Source of the DNA: Pantoea ananatis LMG 2665
Lineage (GTDB): Bacteria > Pseudomonadota > Gammaproteobacteria > Enterobacterales > Enterobacteriaceae
Assembly (NCBI RefSeq): GCF_000710035.2
Contig: NZ_JMJJ01000010.1
Location: 310,001-374,000 of the forward strand
Direction: 5' to 3'
Length of the DNA: 64,000 bases
Part shown: positions 48,409-57,815 of the stretch, one piece after another
Layout of the letters: every line of letters starts with the position of its first letter
Position numbering within the stretch: position 1 is the first letter of the stretch
Program-made: the position numbers and the translations under genes
The notes under the pieces: generated by a model
The model's input: only the letters and a program-made list of their open reading frames with translations
What the model was told of the DNA's origin: nothing
Databases searched by the model: none

Positions 48409-48799
48409 GTTAAGCTCATTATCAATGCGGAGCGCAGGGGGAAAAAGCGAGCGTGGCAGTGGATAGCCTGGCCATTACCGTTTCATGATGGCGATAGCCA
48501 CGGGGATGCATGTCAGACATGGTGAAAGTATGCGACATTTCTGATCGTTAACGCCCTGCAAAATTGCTATTGGTTATCCTCGCAGCAGCGCACCCATAGC
48601 ACGCTTTATCCGGCGCTTGTCACTCAGATTTAGCGCACGACTGGCGCATGTCGTGGAAAATTTGTTAAGAAAGTGGATGTTCTTGAGTGGCTTATTTGCA
48701 TTAATTGTTCAATTTACTCTGGGCTCAACCGCAATGCACTGTGCGGTATCTCAATTTGTTGACGCACCCTATCCATGGAACCAGACCAGGAGAATTCAC
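48409..48799. other. Long leader region, no gene seen
   Basis: About 390 bp. Only very short frames without ribosome sites occur. An open frame extends upstream of 48800 to 48617 but lacks a start signal; it is read here as non-coding leader. Confidence 0.35.
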
Positions 48800-49294
48800 G
48801 TGAAAGCAATCGCAACGGCAACCGCAAGTCTGTTGATGTTAATGAGTGGCGTATCCGCGCAGGCGGAAGGGCTGACCACCTCGCAGGATGGTAAAAACCT
48901 GACCGTCAGCTTCGGCCAGCCCACCATTAAGCAGGTGCTGCATTACCGTAAAATGTACGACAAAAAACCCTTCCCCGATGCCGAAATTTATTACTACGAC
49001 AACGGCACCTATAAAATCATCTCGCAGGGGGAAAACCACTACGGCGTTTACGTGATGCAGGGTAAGTTTGATGATGAGACCTTCACGGTGCGCTTTATCT
49101 CGCTGCCTTCCACCGACTGGGGCAACAAAACCGCCTTCCATCAGCTGACCTTTGTGCGCGGCGACAAGCAGAACGTGTTTATTCAGAACGCGATTGTTGA
49201 TACCGGCGAGGCGATTGCCCAGCAGAACGGCACTTACACCCAGGAAAAGAACACCGTCACCAATCCGGTGTCCACCAGCTGGAAGCACAAGTAG
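48800..49294 (+). CDS. Secreted protein of unknown function
   Basis: 164 residues from a GTG at 48800, chosen because AGGAG lies 7 bp upstream and the frame then begins with a clean signal peptide (VKAIATATASLLMLMSGVSA, cut near AQAEG). The mature domain is about 140 residues, polar, rich in Tyr, Asn and Thr, without cysteine. Not recognised. Periplasmic location is inferred from the signal. Confidence 0.65.
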   Translation: MKAIATATASLLMLMSGVSAQAEGLTTSQDGKNLTVSFGQPTIKQVLHYRKMYDKKPFPDAEIYYYDNGTYKIISQGENHYGVYVMQGKFDDETFTVRFISLPSTDWGNKTAFHQLTFVRGDKQNVFIQNAIVDTGEAIAQQNGTYTQEKNTVTNPVSTSWKHK

Positions 49295-49326
49295 CGTTGA
49301 GGTGGCAGCCCGGCTGCCACCGTATT

Positions 49327-50829
49327 TTACCGACGACGTCCGCCAAACAGGCTGCCCAGCACGCCGCGAACGATCTGGTTAGTAATCTGACGTCCCGCGC
49401 TTTTTGCCATGGTTTGCACCACGCCATCCCGCTTGCCGCCGCGCGGACCGGTGCTGCCAAACAAAATGTCTTTTAATCCCCCCAGAATGCCGTTATCGAC
49501 CGCCACCGCGTTGCCTTTGGCTTCGGGCGCATTGGCCTTGTCACTGGCGGCCTGAACGCCCTGTTGCAGACGTTCGTAAGCCGATTCCCGATCGACTTCT
49601 GTGTCGTACTTGCCCGACAGCGGAGAATGGTTGATCAGCCCGTTGCGCTCGTCCGTGTTCACCGGCCCCATGCGCGAGCCGGGTGCGATCACCATCGCCC
49701 GCTCCACCACCGACGGGCTGCCTTTGGCATCCAGAAAGGAGATCAGCGCTTCGCCGGTGCCCAGCGCCTGTATCGCCTCCACGGTCGTAAACGCCGGATT
49801 GGCGCGCAGGGTTTCGGCGGCGGTTTTCACCGCTTTTTGATCGCGCGGGGTAAAGGCGCGCAGCGCATGTTGCACCCGGTTGCCTAGCTGGCCCAGCACG
49901 CTGTCGGGAATGTCCGCCGGATTCTGCGTCACAAACCAAATCCCCACGCCTTTGGAGCGGATCAGGCGGATTACCTGCTCAATCTTCTCCAGCAGCACCG
50001 GCGGCGCCTCGTTAAACAGCAGGTGCGCCTCATCAAAGAAGAACACCAGCTTCGGTTTATCCAGATCGCCCGCTTCCGGCAGGTGCTCATACAGCTCTGA
50101 CAGCATCCACAGCAGGCTGGTCGCGTAAAGTTTGGGCATCTGATACAGCTTCTCGGCCGACAGGATGTTAATAACGCCTTTGCCGTTGCTGTCAACGCGC
50201 ATCCAGTCGCTAATCTCCAGCATCGGCTCGCCAAAGAAGTGCTCTGCGCCTTGCTCCTCCAGCGCCAGCAGCCCGCGCTGGATCGCGCCCACTGAGGCGC
50301 TGTTAATGTTGCCGTACTGCGTCTGAAAGCTTTTCGCGTTATCGCCGATGTACTGTGTCATGGCGCGCAGATCTTTAAAATCCAACAGCAGCAGGCCCTG
50401 ATCGTCGGCAATGCGGAAGATGATTTGCAGCACGCCGCTCTGCACCTCGTTCAGGTTCAGCAGCCGCGCCAGCATCAGCGGCCCCAGATCCGACACCGTC
50501 GCACGCACCGGATGGCCTTTCTCACCGAAAATATCCCACAGCACCACCGGGCTGCTGGTTGGCTGCCAGTCGGTCACACCGATGTTGGCCAGCCGCGCCT
50601 GCAGCTTTTCGCTGCTCTGGCCTGCCATCGCCACGCCGGTTAAATCGCCTTTCACATCCGCCATAAACACCGGCACGCCGATGGCAGAGAAGGATTCCGC
50701 CAGCTTTTGCAGCGTCACGGTTTTGCCTGTGCCGGTGGCACCGGTGATCAGGCCGTGGCGGTTTGCCATCTGTGGCAGCAGGTGCAGTTGAACGTCAGGG
50801 GTTTGGGCGATAAGCAGGGGAGCGGTCAT
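49327..50829 (-). CDS. yjgR: HerA-like ATPase, DUF853 family
   Basis: 500 residues. It has Walker A near the start ([16 protein letters not shown]), Walker [12 protein letters not shown], and the basic C-terminal tail found in E. coli YjgR. The family contains HerA/FtsK-related helicases but the cellular role is unclear. In E. coli yjgR lies between lptG and leuX, consistent with this map. Confidence 0.92.
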   Translation of the reverse strand: MTAPLLIAQTPDVQLHLLPQMANRHGLITGATGTGKTVTLQKLAESFSAIGVPVFMADVKGDLTGVAMAGQSSEKLQARLANIGVTDWQPTSSPVVLWDIFGEKGHPVRATVSDLGPLMLARLLNLNEVQSGVLQIIFRIADDQGLLLLDFKDLRAMTQYIGDNAKSFQTQYGNINSASVGAIQRGLLALEEQGAEHFFGEPMLEISDWMRVDSNGKGVINILSAEKLYQMPKLYATSLLWMLSELYEHLPEAGDLDKPKLVFFFDEAHLLFNEAPPVLLEKIEQVIRLIRSKGVGIWFVTQNPADIPDSVLGQLGNRVQHALRAFTPRDQKAVKTAAETLRANPAFTTVEAIQALGTGEALISFLDAKGSPSVVERAMVIAPGSRMGPVNTDERNGLINHSPLSGKYDTEVDRESAYERLQQGVQAASDKANAPEAKGNAVAVDNGILGGLKDILFGSTGPRGGKRDGVVQTMAKSAGRQITNQIVRGVLGSLFGGRRR

Positions 50830-50920
50830 AGCGCGGCACTCATAAACAGTCAGTCATGCGTTAAGCATAGCCAGCGGGGCGGCAGACGTGAGTAAAGATT
50901 ACGTGCTGCCGCCCTGAAAT

Positions 50921-52489
50921 TTACTTCTCCACCTCTTCAAAATTCAGCAGCGTGACGCCAATCCCCTGTTGCGCGTGCGTCACGTTCTTGCGCAGCGCCA
51001 CCTGCACCTCGCCCTGCAGCATCACCACGTAAGGCGAGTTCTGCTGAAGCTGCTGTTGCAGCGAGACGTAATCGGCCCGGCGTTTGGCGGCATCGCTTTC
51101 TCCGGCGGCTTTGCGCGTCAGGGCGCTCAGCTCCGGAATATCCCAGCCTACGCGCCAGGCCAGGGTTTTGCTGCCGTTCGGCACGTTATAGGCGAAGGTG
51201 CTGGCGTTGGTATTGGGATCGATGTAGTCCGCGCCCCAGTAGGTAAAGATGGATTCAAAGTTGCGGCTGCGCATCTTGCTCCACAGCTCGGATTCCGCCA
51301 CCGGCTGGATATCCAGATTCACATCCGCCTTCGCAAAGCTCGACTGCAGCGCCTGGGCAATATCGATATAAGGCGGCTGATTCACCACCGACAGCGCGAT
51401 ATGCGCGCCGGGCTTAATACCGCCTTTGGCTAATATCGCTTTGGCCTTCTCGACATCGTAGTGGAACGGTTTGGTCTCCAGCGCGCCGTCAAAGCCCTGG
51501 GGCAGGAAGCTCTGGTGTACGCGATATTGCCCCTTCAACAGCTGATTCGCCAGGCTATCGTAGTCCACCAGCCAGCGCGCGGCCTGCCATAAGGCCGGAT
51601 TGCTCAGCGCAGGCTGCTGCGTACTTTTGGTGTTAAAGCCCAGGTAGTAGATCAGGCTGGAGGGAAACGCGGCGATGTGCACGTTGGGATCGCTTTTCAA
51701 CGAGGCAAGCTGATCCGGCCCCAACTGGTACGCCGCATCCACATCGCCCTGCTGGATCAACAGCCGACGGGTGCCCGGATCGGCCACGCCTTTCAGCAGC
51801 ACCCGTTTCAGGTGCGCTTTCTGCGTGCTGTTGGGATTGGCCTCCAGCACCAGCGCCTGCAGGGGCACGAACTGCTTGATTGCGTAGGCCGCGCTGCCCG
51901 CCGAGTGGGTTTTCAGCCAGCCATTGCCGAAGTCGTTATTGGCGGCATGCGACTGCGCCAGCTTGCTGTCAACGATGGAGGAGACCGGGGCAGTCAACAG
52001 GCGCAGGGCCAGATCCTGCCCGATCTCTGCCGGCCAGCGCAGTTCAAGCTGATGATCGTTGATCACGGTGAACTGCTGATCGATGTTCTCCGGCGTCCAG
52101 CCAAATTCCCCGAGGATAAACGAGGGCGCTTTGTTCAGCTTTACCGCGCGGGTTAAGGAGAACACCACGTCCTGCGCCGTTAACGGATTGCCGCTGGCAA
52201 AACGCGCCTGCGGATTCAGGTCAAACACCAGGCTGTGCGGGTTTTTGCCCGCCTGCCAGCGCAGGGCCGCCAGCGGGGCCAGCTTCTGCGGATCTTTATG
52301 ATCCGGCTCCAGTAACGTCTGATAGATATTACGCAGGCTGCTGTTGCTGACGGTTTCAAAGCTTTCCGCCGGATCGAAACTGATAATGCCATCCAGCGGC
52401 ACGGCGACCACAAACGTATCTTTCGGCGTTGCCGCGTGGGCGGCAGAGGATAGAGCAAGGGCGGTAAGCAGGAGCAGCGGTTTGCGCAT
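50921..52489 (-). CDS. Family 5 ABC transporter substrate-binding protein
   Basis: 522 residues. Signal peptide to about residue 19 (SSAAHAATP), then the oligopeptide-type binding fold (FETVSNSSLRNIYQTLLEPD, NPLTAQDVVFSLTRAVKL, YWGADYIDPNTNASTFAY). It stands without permease or ATPase genes, so it may feed a transporter encoded elsewhere. Substrate, probably a peptide, is not shown. Confidence 0.88.
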   Translation of the reverse strand: MRKPLLLLTALALSSAAHAATPKDTFVVAVPLDGIISFDPAESFETVSNSSLRNIYQTLLEPDHKDPQKLAPLAALRWQAGKNPHSLVFDLNPQARFASGNPLTAQDVVFSLTRAVKLNKAPSFILGEFGWTPENIDQQFTVINDHQLELRWPAEIGQDLALRLLTAPVSSIVDSKLAQSHAANNDFGNGWLKTHSAGSAAYAIKQFVPLQALVLEANPNSTQKAHLKRVLLKGVADPGTRRLLIQQGDVDAAYQLGPDQLASLKSDPNVHIAAFPSSLIYYLGFNTKSTQQPALSNPALWQAARWLVDYDSLANQLLKGQYRVHQSFLPQGFDGALETKPFHYDVEKAKAILAKGGIKPGAHIALSVVNQPPYIDIAQALQSSFAKADVNLDIQPVAESELWSKMRSRNFESIFTYWGADYIDPNTNASTFAYNVPNGSKTLAWRVGWDIPELSALTRKAAGESDAAKRRADYVSLQQQLQQNSPYVVMLQGEVQVALRKNVTHAQQGIGVTLLNFEEVEK

Positions 52490-52633
52490 AGCGGTTATCC
52501 TTAATGATTGATAACCCTACTGTAACCCGCGCCAGAGCAGGTCAAAATGCCGGTTTGTTCTGAGCTATGCCAGTTTTGTCTTAGCCGATTTGCCTTAGGT
52601 GACAGGCCGCCCTGAGGCGGGCGGCTCAGGCCG

Positions 52634-53302
52634 TCAGTGAAAGTTATGAATGACTTCCAGCACGCCGTTGATAATGAACTGGACGCCCATGCAGACCAGC
52701 AAAAAGCCCATCAGGCGGGAGATAGCCTCGATGCCGCCTTTGCCCACCAGGCGCATGATCGCCCCCGAACTGCGCAGGGAAATCCATAAAATCACGCTCA
52801 CCACCAGGAACGTCAGCACCGGCGCAATGTTCAGTACCCAGGCAGGGAAATCCACCCCGCTGCGCACGGTAGAGGCCGAAGAGATGATCATCGCGATCGT
52901 CCCTGGTCCCGCCGTGCTCGGCATCGCCAGCGGCACAAAGGCGATGTTCACCGGCTCCTGTGCCGTTTCCAGCTCATCGTGCTTGTGCTTAGCTTCAACC
53001 GAATGGCCTACCGGTTTCGCCGGAAACAGCATCCGAAAACCAATAAACGCCACGATCAGCCCGCCCGCGATGCGCAGCCCCGGAATGGAGATGCCGAACG
53101 TGTGCAACACCGCGCTGCCCGCGTACCAGGCCACCATCATGATGGCGAACACATAGATGCTCGCCTGCAGGGCCTGACGGTTACGCTCCTGAAAATTCAT
53201 CTCACCGGCCAGGCCCAAAAACAGCGCCACGGTGGTGAGCGGGTTGGCGAGCGGCAGTATCACCACCAACCCCAACCCGATTGCTTTGATTAACTCCAGC
53301 AT
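52634..53302 (-). CDS. marC: MarC-family inner-membrane protein
   Basis: 222 residues with six hydrophobic segments and the family motifs [37 protein letters not shown] and [14 protein letters not shown]. Despite its name MarC is not shown to act in multidrug resistance; related proteins have been linked to amino acid export. It is 12 bp downstream of the next gene on the same strand. Confidence 0.88.
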   Translation of the reverse strand: MLELIKAIGLGLVVILPLANPLTTVALFLGLAGEMNFQERNRQALQASIYVFAIMMVAWYAGSAVLHTFGISIPGLRIAGGLIVAFIGFRMLFPAKPVGHSVEAKHKHDELETAQEPVNIAFVPLAMPSTAGPGTIAMIISSASTVRSGVDFPAWVLNIAPVLTFLVVSVILWISLRSSGAIMRLVGKGGIEAISRLMGFLLVCMGVQFIINGVLEVIHNFH

Positions 53303-53314
53303 GCCTTATCCCGC

Positions 53315-53950
53315 TTAGTGTTTAGGACGTTCCAGCGCTTCCAGCAGCTCCGGGAAGAAGTCTTGCAGGATCTCCGGCGTCATCAGCTCCGGGTACTGCA
53401 TCAGGTGCTCGCGGATACGTTCGTTTACGTCGGGGATCAGGCGCTGTGCCGCATCGCTGGCGCTGATTTTGTGCTTCTTCATGCTGCGCAGCAGGTCGGC
53501 GGGCAGGTTATCTTCGTCTTCGTTATCTTCCACCATCTCCAGCGCGTCCAGCTCGTCGAACATTTCCATCAACGCTTCGGTCTGCGGCGTGCGGGATTCA
53601 TATTCGCGCGGATGCTCTTCTGCCATATAGCGCAGCATCAGGCGCATCGGCGTGCCATCCGGGGACTTGGGCGGTTCGGCGGCGAACCAGGTCAGCAGCT
53701 GGTGGATGGTCACCTGATGGACGTGATAACCGTTATCCACCAGCTCGTCGGCCAGCAGCTCGGCGCTTTCGTTTTCAATCAGACAGATATGCGTGCGGTT
53801 GGGATCGTACTCTTCGAGCCACTGGTAGATCTCTTCGATCACCCCATCGTCGTACTCGAACTTTTTGTTTACATAGCTCCCTTCTGACGCATTTACGCAG
53901 GCTGTGATCAGGTCTGGATCGAAGTAAATTGCGATGTTGATACCTTTCAT
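53315..53950 (-). CDS. Acidic protein of unknown function
   Basis: 211 residues from the ATG at 53950, preceded by AGGACA; an upstream frame adds eight residues. It starts MKGINIAIYFDPDLITACVN, is rich in Glu and Asp (VEDNEDEDN), has no signal or membrane helix, and has the appearance of a cytosolic binding protein. Not recognised by name. Probably co-transcribed with marC (12 bp gap). Confidence 0.7.
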   Translation of the reverse strand: MKGINIAIYFDPDLITACVNASEGSYVNKKFEYDDGVIEEIYQWLEEYDPNRTHICLIENESAELLADELVDNGYHVHQVTIHQLLTWFAAEPPKSPDGTPMRLMLRYMAEEHPREYESRTPQTEALMEMFDELDALEMVEDNEDEDNLPADLLRSMKKHKISASDAAQRLIPDVNERIREHLMQYPELMTPEILQDFFPELLEALERPKH

Positions 53951-54132
53951 GCGTGCTGTCCTGTTCAAATCCAAAACATCACTATAGCGCCCAACGCATT
54001 AGGAAGGAAAACTTATGACTTAACGTGTTGCGATACAAGGTGATGCAGACAGCGGGCGGGGGACTGACTGGCGGTAAAAAAGCGGGTAAGAAGAGGCGAT
54101 AAACCTGCCAGCGCGGGGCTGGCAGGCGGCTG

Positions 54133-54624
54133 TCAGGAGATAAAGTTTTTACCCTGTTTCAACACCACGTCACAGGCTTTAGTTTTCAGCTTCTCGCCCA
54201 TCGGCGAGTTGCTGAGGCTTTGCAGGTTTAGCTGCTGGCCATTGCCGGTGTTCAGCAGCCCGGCCACACCCTGGGTGTAATCCGGTTTCTGCTCCTGTGC
54301 CGCCGTGGTATTCAGGCCCAGCTTGCTCAGCACCTGATCTTTTACCGACTGCACGTTGTTTTTCACCACGTTGTGCTCCACACAGTACTGCATTACGCCG
54401 GCGGCATTGGTCATGCTGTTGGCGCTCATGGCTTTGTCGTTGCTGTTCAGCAGGCTGGTAATGGAGGACATCGACAGCCCGCCGTTCTGCTGACCTGTTG
54501 CACCGTTGTTTTGCTGACTCAGCTGGTTGGCGGCGCTGCTCAGTTGATCCTGCCAGCTTGCAGCTGACGCATTACCCGCCAGCAGCAGGGCTGCCAGGGC
54601 GCAGGCGATATGGCGCTTTTTCAT
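54133..54624 (-). CDS. yjjA: DUF2501 periplasmic protein YjjA
   Basis: 163 residues. Signal peptide cut near NASAASW, then a Gln/Asn/Ser-rich segment and the C-terminal SPMGEKLKTKACDVVLKQGK block of DUF2501, with two cysteines. Function unknown. Confidence 0.85.
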   Translation of the reverse strand: MKKRHIACALAALLLAGNASAASWQDQLSSAANQLSQQNNGATGQQNGGLSMSSITSLLNSNDKAMSANSMTNAAGVMQYCVEHNVVKNNVQSVKDQVLSKLGLNTTAAQEQKPDYTQGVAGLLNTGNGQQLNLQSLSNSPMGEKLKTKACDVVLKQGKNFIS

Positions 54625-54799
54625 TTCGACCTCGGTTGGGTTTTATGCTTCGTGCTGTTAAGAGGCGGTGCGGATGAGAAAGTTCCGACGAGATCGTAAG
54701 GAGAAGGCGGTTTGGGAGGATTCTGGCAGCGGGACAGCGCGGGTTTACCGGGTTCCGTGTGTTTTTTCGCCGCTTAGCGCACATCACAGCGGAATTGGG

Positions 54800-54827
54800 T
54801 TGCTTGCTGGGCACGTAACGGTATAAT
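54800..54827 (+). promoter_or_regulatory. Promoter of leuX
   Basis: TTGCTT (54800-54805), 16-bp spacer, TATAAT (54822-54827), about 29 bp upstream of the tRNA. Confidence 0.75.
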
Positions 54828-54855
54828 CCCCAACGTTTTCCGCATCCTCTTCAGT

Positions 54856-54940
54856 GCCGAAGTGGCGAAATCGGTAGACGCAGTTGATTCAAAATCAACC
54901 ATCGAAAGATGTGCCGGTTCGAGTCCGGCCTTCGGCACCA
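54856..54940 (+). tRNA. leuX: tRNA-Leu (anticodon CAA)
   Basis: 85 nt with acceptor arms GCCGAAG/CTTCGGC, an encoded CCA end, GGTTCGAGTCC T-arm, a long variable arm and the anticodon loop TTCAAAA. The sequence matches leuX except in the variable arm. It is a common integration site; the integrase that follows uses this side, so the 3' end is the likely attachment site (attL). Confidence 0.97.
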
Positions 54941-55126
54941 TCGGAACATCAATAGACGTCAACGGACGTCTTTTTTTGTGCCTGAAATCCAGTATTTACC
55001 CATCATTCCCGTTATATTAACTCTCTCAAGGTCAACCGACTTCAACGTACATCTACCAACAGATGTTGGTATAGATGATGGTATTTCCGGTTCGATAATG
55101 CTTGTACCAACAGGGAGGGGATAAGC

Positions 55127-56371
55127 ATGGCGTTAACAGATATCAAAGTCAGAACAGCCAAGTCAACGGATAAGCAATACAAACTGACCGATGGCAATGG
55201 TATGCATCTTCTCGTCCACCCAAATGGTTCAAGATACTGGCGTCTGCAGTACCGCTATGGCGGAAAGCAAAAGATGCTGGCTTTAGGTGTTTACCCTGAC
55301 GTATCTCTTGCAGATGCTAGAACTCGTCGCGATGACGCTCGTAAGCTTTTAGCAAACGGCATCGATCCGGGAGATAAAAAGAAAAATGATAAGATTGAGC
55401 AGGAGGAAGCACGTACTTTTGAGCAGCTTGCTATTGAGTGGCATGCCACAAATAAAAAGTGGTCAGAAGAACATAGTCGACGAGTGCTTAAAAGCTTGGA
55501 GGACAATCTCTTCCCTGCCATAGGTAAGCGGAATATCGCTAATCTTAAAACTAGAGACCTGCTGGCCCCAATCAAAGCGGTAGAGTTGTCGGGGCGACTT
55601 GAGGTGGCATCCCGTCTACAGCAGCGCACTACTGCAATTATGAGATATGCCGTTCAGAGTGGTTTACTTGATTACAATCCCGCGCAAGAGATGGTTGGTG
55701 CTGTCGCTTCGAGTAACCGTCAGCATAGACCTGCGTTAGAGTTGAGACGTACTCCCGAACTGCTTCAGCGCATTGATAGCTATACCGGCAGGCCTTTGAC
55801 TCGTCTTGCCGTTGAGTTAACCCTCCTTGTCTTCATCCGCTCCAGCGAATTGCGTTTTGCTCGTTGGTCTGAGATCGATTTTGAAACATCTATGTGGACG
55901 ATACCTGCAGAGCGGGAAGCTATTGAAGGGGTAAAGCACTCACAGCGTGGCTCAAAAATGCGCACACCTCATCTGGTGCCACTTTCTCGTCAGGCGTTAG
56001 CAATCCTTAAACAGGTACATAAGCTTAGTGGCGATCGTGATTTTGTTTTCATTGGCGATCACGACCATCGCAAACCGATGAGCGAAAACACAGTGAACAA
56101 GGCGCTGCGCGTTATGGGTTATGACACGAAGGTTGAAGTTTGTGGGCACGGTTTCAGGACAATGGCTTGTAGTTCATTGATTGAGTCTGGATTGTGGTCG
56201 AGGGATGCAGTGGAACGGCAAATGAGCCATATGGAACGTAACTCAGTACGTGCAGCTTACATTCATAAGGCTGAGCATCTTGATGAGCGGCGACTAATGC
56301 TGCAGTGGTGGGCTGATTTTTTGGATGCGAATAGGGAAAGCGAAGTTAGTCCTTATGACTTTGGCAAGTAG
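55127..56371 (+). CDS. intB: P4-type tyrosine integrase
   Basis: 414 residues. N-terminal Arm-binding domain (LTDIKVRTAKSTDKQYKLTDGNG), then a core domain and catalytic residues: Arg in FIRSSELRFARW, His-x-x-Arg in GHGFRTMA, and Tyr in RAAYIHKAEH. GGGAGGGG precedes the ATG. It lies 186 bp after leuX and points away from it, the standard arrangement for islands of this type. It appears intact. Confidence 0.93.
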   Translation: MALTDIKVRTAKSTDKQYKLTDGNGMHLLVHPNGSRYWRLQYRYGGKQKMLALGVYPDVSLADARTRRDDARKLLANGIDPGDKKKNDKIEQEEARTFEQLAIEWHATNKKWSEEHSRRVLKSLEDNLFPAIGKRNIANLKTRDLLAPIKAVELSGRLEVASRLQQRTTAIMRYAVQSGLLDYNPAQEMVGAVASSNRQHRPALELRRTPELLQRIDSYTGRPLTRLAVELTLLVFIRSSELRFARWSEIDFETSMWTIPAEREAIEGVKHSQRGSKMRTPHLVPLSRQALAILKQVHKLSGDRDFVFIGDHDHRKPMSENTVNKALRVMGYDTKVEVCGHGFRTMACSSLIESGLWSRDAVERQMSHMERNSVRAAYIHKAEHLDERRLMLQWWADFLDANRESEVSPYDFGK

Positions 56372-56473
56372 TCTAATTCCTGATGCTTGCTATGTTTGAA
56401 TTCGAAAAACCGGCTTGAAGTATAATCCATACTTTTTTATAACTGTATTATTCAGGCGACTGTGAGGTGCACT

Positions 56474-56707
56474 ATGAAAACTTTCGATGCCCAACTTGCG
56501 ATGAGCATTGTATCGCACTCAACTGGAGGTTTTAGTTACGACACTCTTGCTAGGGCTATGATTTCTAAGGATAAAAATGAAAGCCCTGACGTGCTTCTTG
56601 AATCATGTCGAGACTTTTGTTTATCCCTTGAGGAAAAAGGCATTTTGAGACGATGCCAAAGATGTTCTCATTCTCAAGATGAGTATTTCGAGTACATTCT
56701 CCACTAA
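56474..56707 (+). CDS. Small protein of unknown function, island gene
   Basis: 77 residues from the ATG at 56474, which has GAGG 7 bp upstream; a GTG four codons earlier is possible. Two halves: a helical N-terminus (FDAQLAMSIVSHSTGGFSYDT) and a C-terminus with CRDFC and CQRCSHS cysteines that could bind zinc. It has its own terminator and a possible -10 (TATAAT near 56418). Between the integrase and the dpd genes. Not recognised; a regulator is possible but not shown. Confidence 0.55.
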   Translation: MKTFDAQLAMSIVSHSTGGFSYDTLARAMISKDKNESPDVLLESCRDFCLSLEEKGILRRCQRCSHSQDEYFEYILH

Positions 56708-56710
56708 CAT

Positions 56711-56742
56711 AAGACCCTAGGAAAAATTTCTAGGGTCTTTTA
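56711..56742 (+). terminator. Terminator before the dpd genes
   Basis: Perfect AAGACCCTAG / CTAGGGTCTT stem (56711-56720, 56730-56739) with a T tail, 3 bp after the small gene's stop. It works on both strands by symmetry. Confidence 0.85.
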
Positions 56743-56806
56743 ACTCCGTTCTTGTCATCCCCCTTTTTCTACTGTAGCTTGTGTAGCACGATTCGGGGGG
56801 GCGATT

Positions 56807-57763
56807 GTGAGCAACATCAATTTAATAACTACATGTACAAATGGAAAACACTGCGGTAGCGGAGATATATTGAGTCTGAGTCAATTTTCATCAGGTCTAA
56901 TCTCTTCAAGTGTGCTAGTGAATTCTTGGTGTAATGCTCTGAATGAAGCTATATCTACATCTGCAACTGTATGTGCAGAGGATCTTTATAAAGGTGGGCA
57001 CTGGGCGACAGCTAAAGCGATATTAAATGAATATCCTATTGATTTATGGGTGCTTTCTGCTGGATTGGGCCTCCTCCACCACAAAGACAATGTAGTACCG
57101 TATAAAGCGACATTTGCTGTTGGATATGACGAATCAATACCTTTGTATTCTCAAGAATATGTAGGGAAAAGTTTTCATAGAACATGGTGGAAAGAAATAA
57201 CTAATAGATCAATTTTTAGATCTAAGCATCCTACATCTATTTTAGAATTAATGAAAAAAAACAAAAAAGACTATTATATTATTTGCGGTTCCCCAGATTA
57301 TATTAATGCAATTGAATTGGATATTATTAATGGTATTGAGTATTTGATTGATGCAAAAAAACAACTGCTTATTGTAACTTCCAAAAAAATCAATGACAGG
57401 TTGACTGCATATCTTTTCAAAACCAACCAAAATATGGCTCTGTGGCTAGGATGCAATATGCTCATGCTTAATATCAGTGTGGCAAAATACATTGTTAAGG
57501 AATTTACGTCAAAACAACTCAATGATTTAAATGAGTTATCTCACAAGTTAATTGAAGAACTCAAGGAGTTACCTGAGCGTGAAGTGAAAAAAGGAATTCG
57601 TCGTACCCCGGAGGAAGTTAAGTTTTTCATTTTAAAGCTTATGGAACAAAATCCTAGTATCAGTGCAACACATGCGTTGCGTGAATTTCGTGACTCGGGA
57701 AATTCATTTGAGGAAAAACGTTTTCGGGCTGAGTTTAAGGTCCTGAGAGAGGCTAAACCTTAA
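56807..57763 (+). CDS. dpdC: Probable DpdC, YaaA/DUF328-like
   Basis: 318 residues from a GTG preceded by a run of seven G. Residues 81-106 (WVLSAGLGLLHHKDNVVPYK, then ATFAVG) match the DUF328/YaaA signature LSGLYGLLxPLDLIxPYRLEMG. In Salmonella Montevideo DpdC turns DNA preQ0 into the amide form (dADG) and is a DUF328 protein. A C-terminal helical segment (about 265-318) is extra. The gene is much more AT-rich (with AAAAAAC runs) than dpdA and dpdB, suggesting another origin. It precedes dpdA by 52 bp. Confidence 0.72.
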   Translation: MSNINLITTCTNGKHCGSGDILSLSQFSSGLISSSVLVNSWCNALNEAISTSATVCAEDLYKGGHWATAKAILNEYPIDLWVLSAGLGLLHHKDNVVPYKATFAVGYDESIPLYSQEYVGKSFHRTWWKEITNRSIFRSKHPTSILELMKKNKKDYYIICGSPDYINAIELDIINGIEYLIDAKKQLLIVTSKKINDRLTAYLFKTNQNMALWLGCNMLMLNISVAKYIVKEFTSKQLNDLNELSHKLIEELKELPEREVKKGIRRTPEEVKFFILKLMEQNPSISATHALREFRDSGNSFEEKRFRAEFKVLREAKP

Positions 57764-57815
57764 TGCTACTTGCTTGGGTTTCATGGTAGAATCCCCCGTT
57801 TTTTGAGGCTTTGCA

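Noticed and set aside
48617-48799. N-terminal extension of the secreted protein
   Set aside because: It would bury the signal peptide behind 61 residues and has no Shine-Dalgarno, whereas the GTG at 48800 has a strong one.
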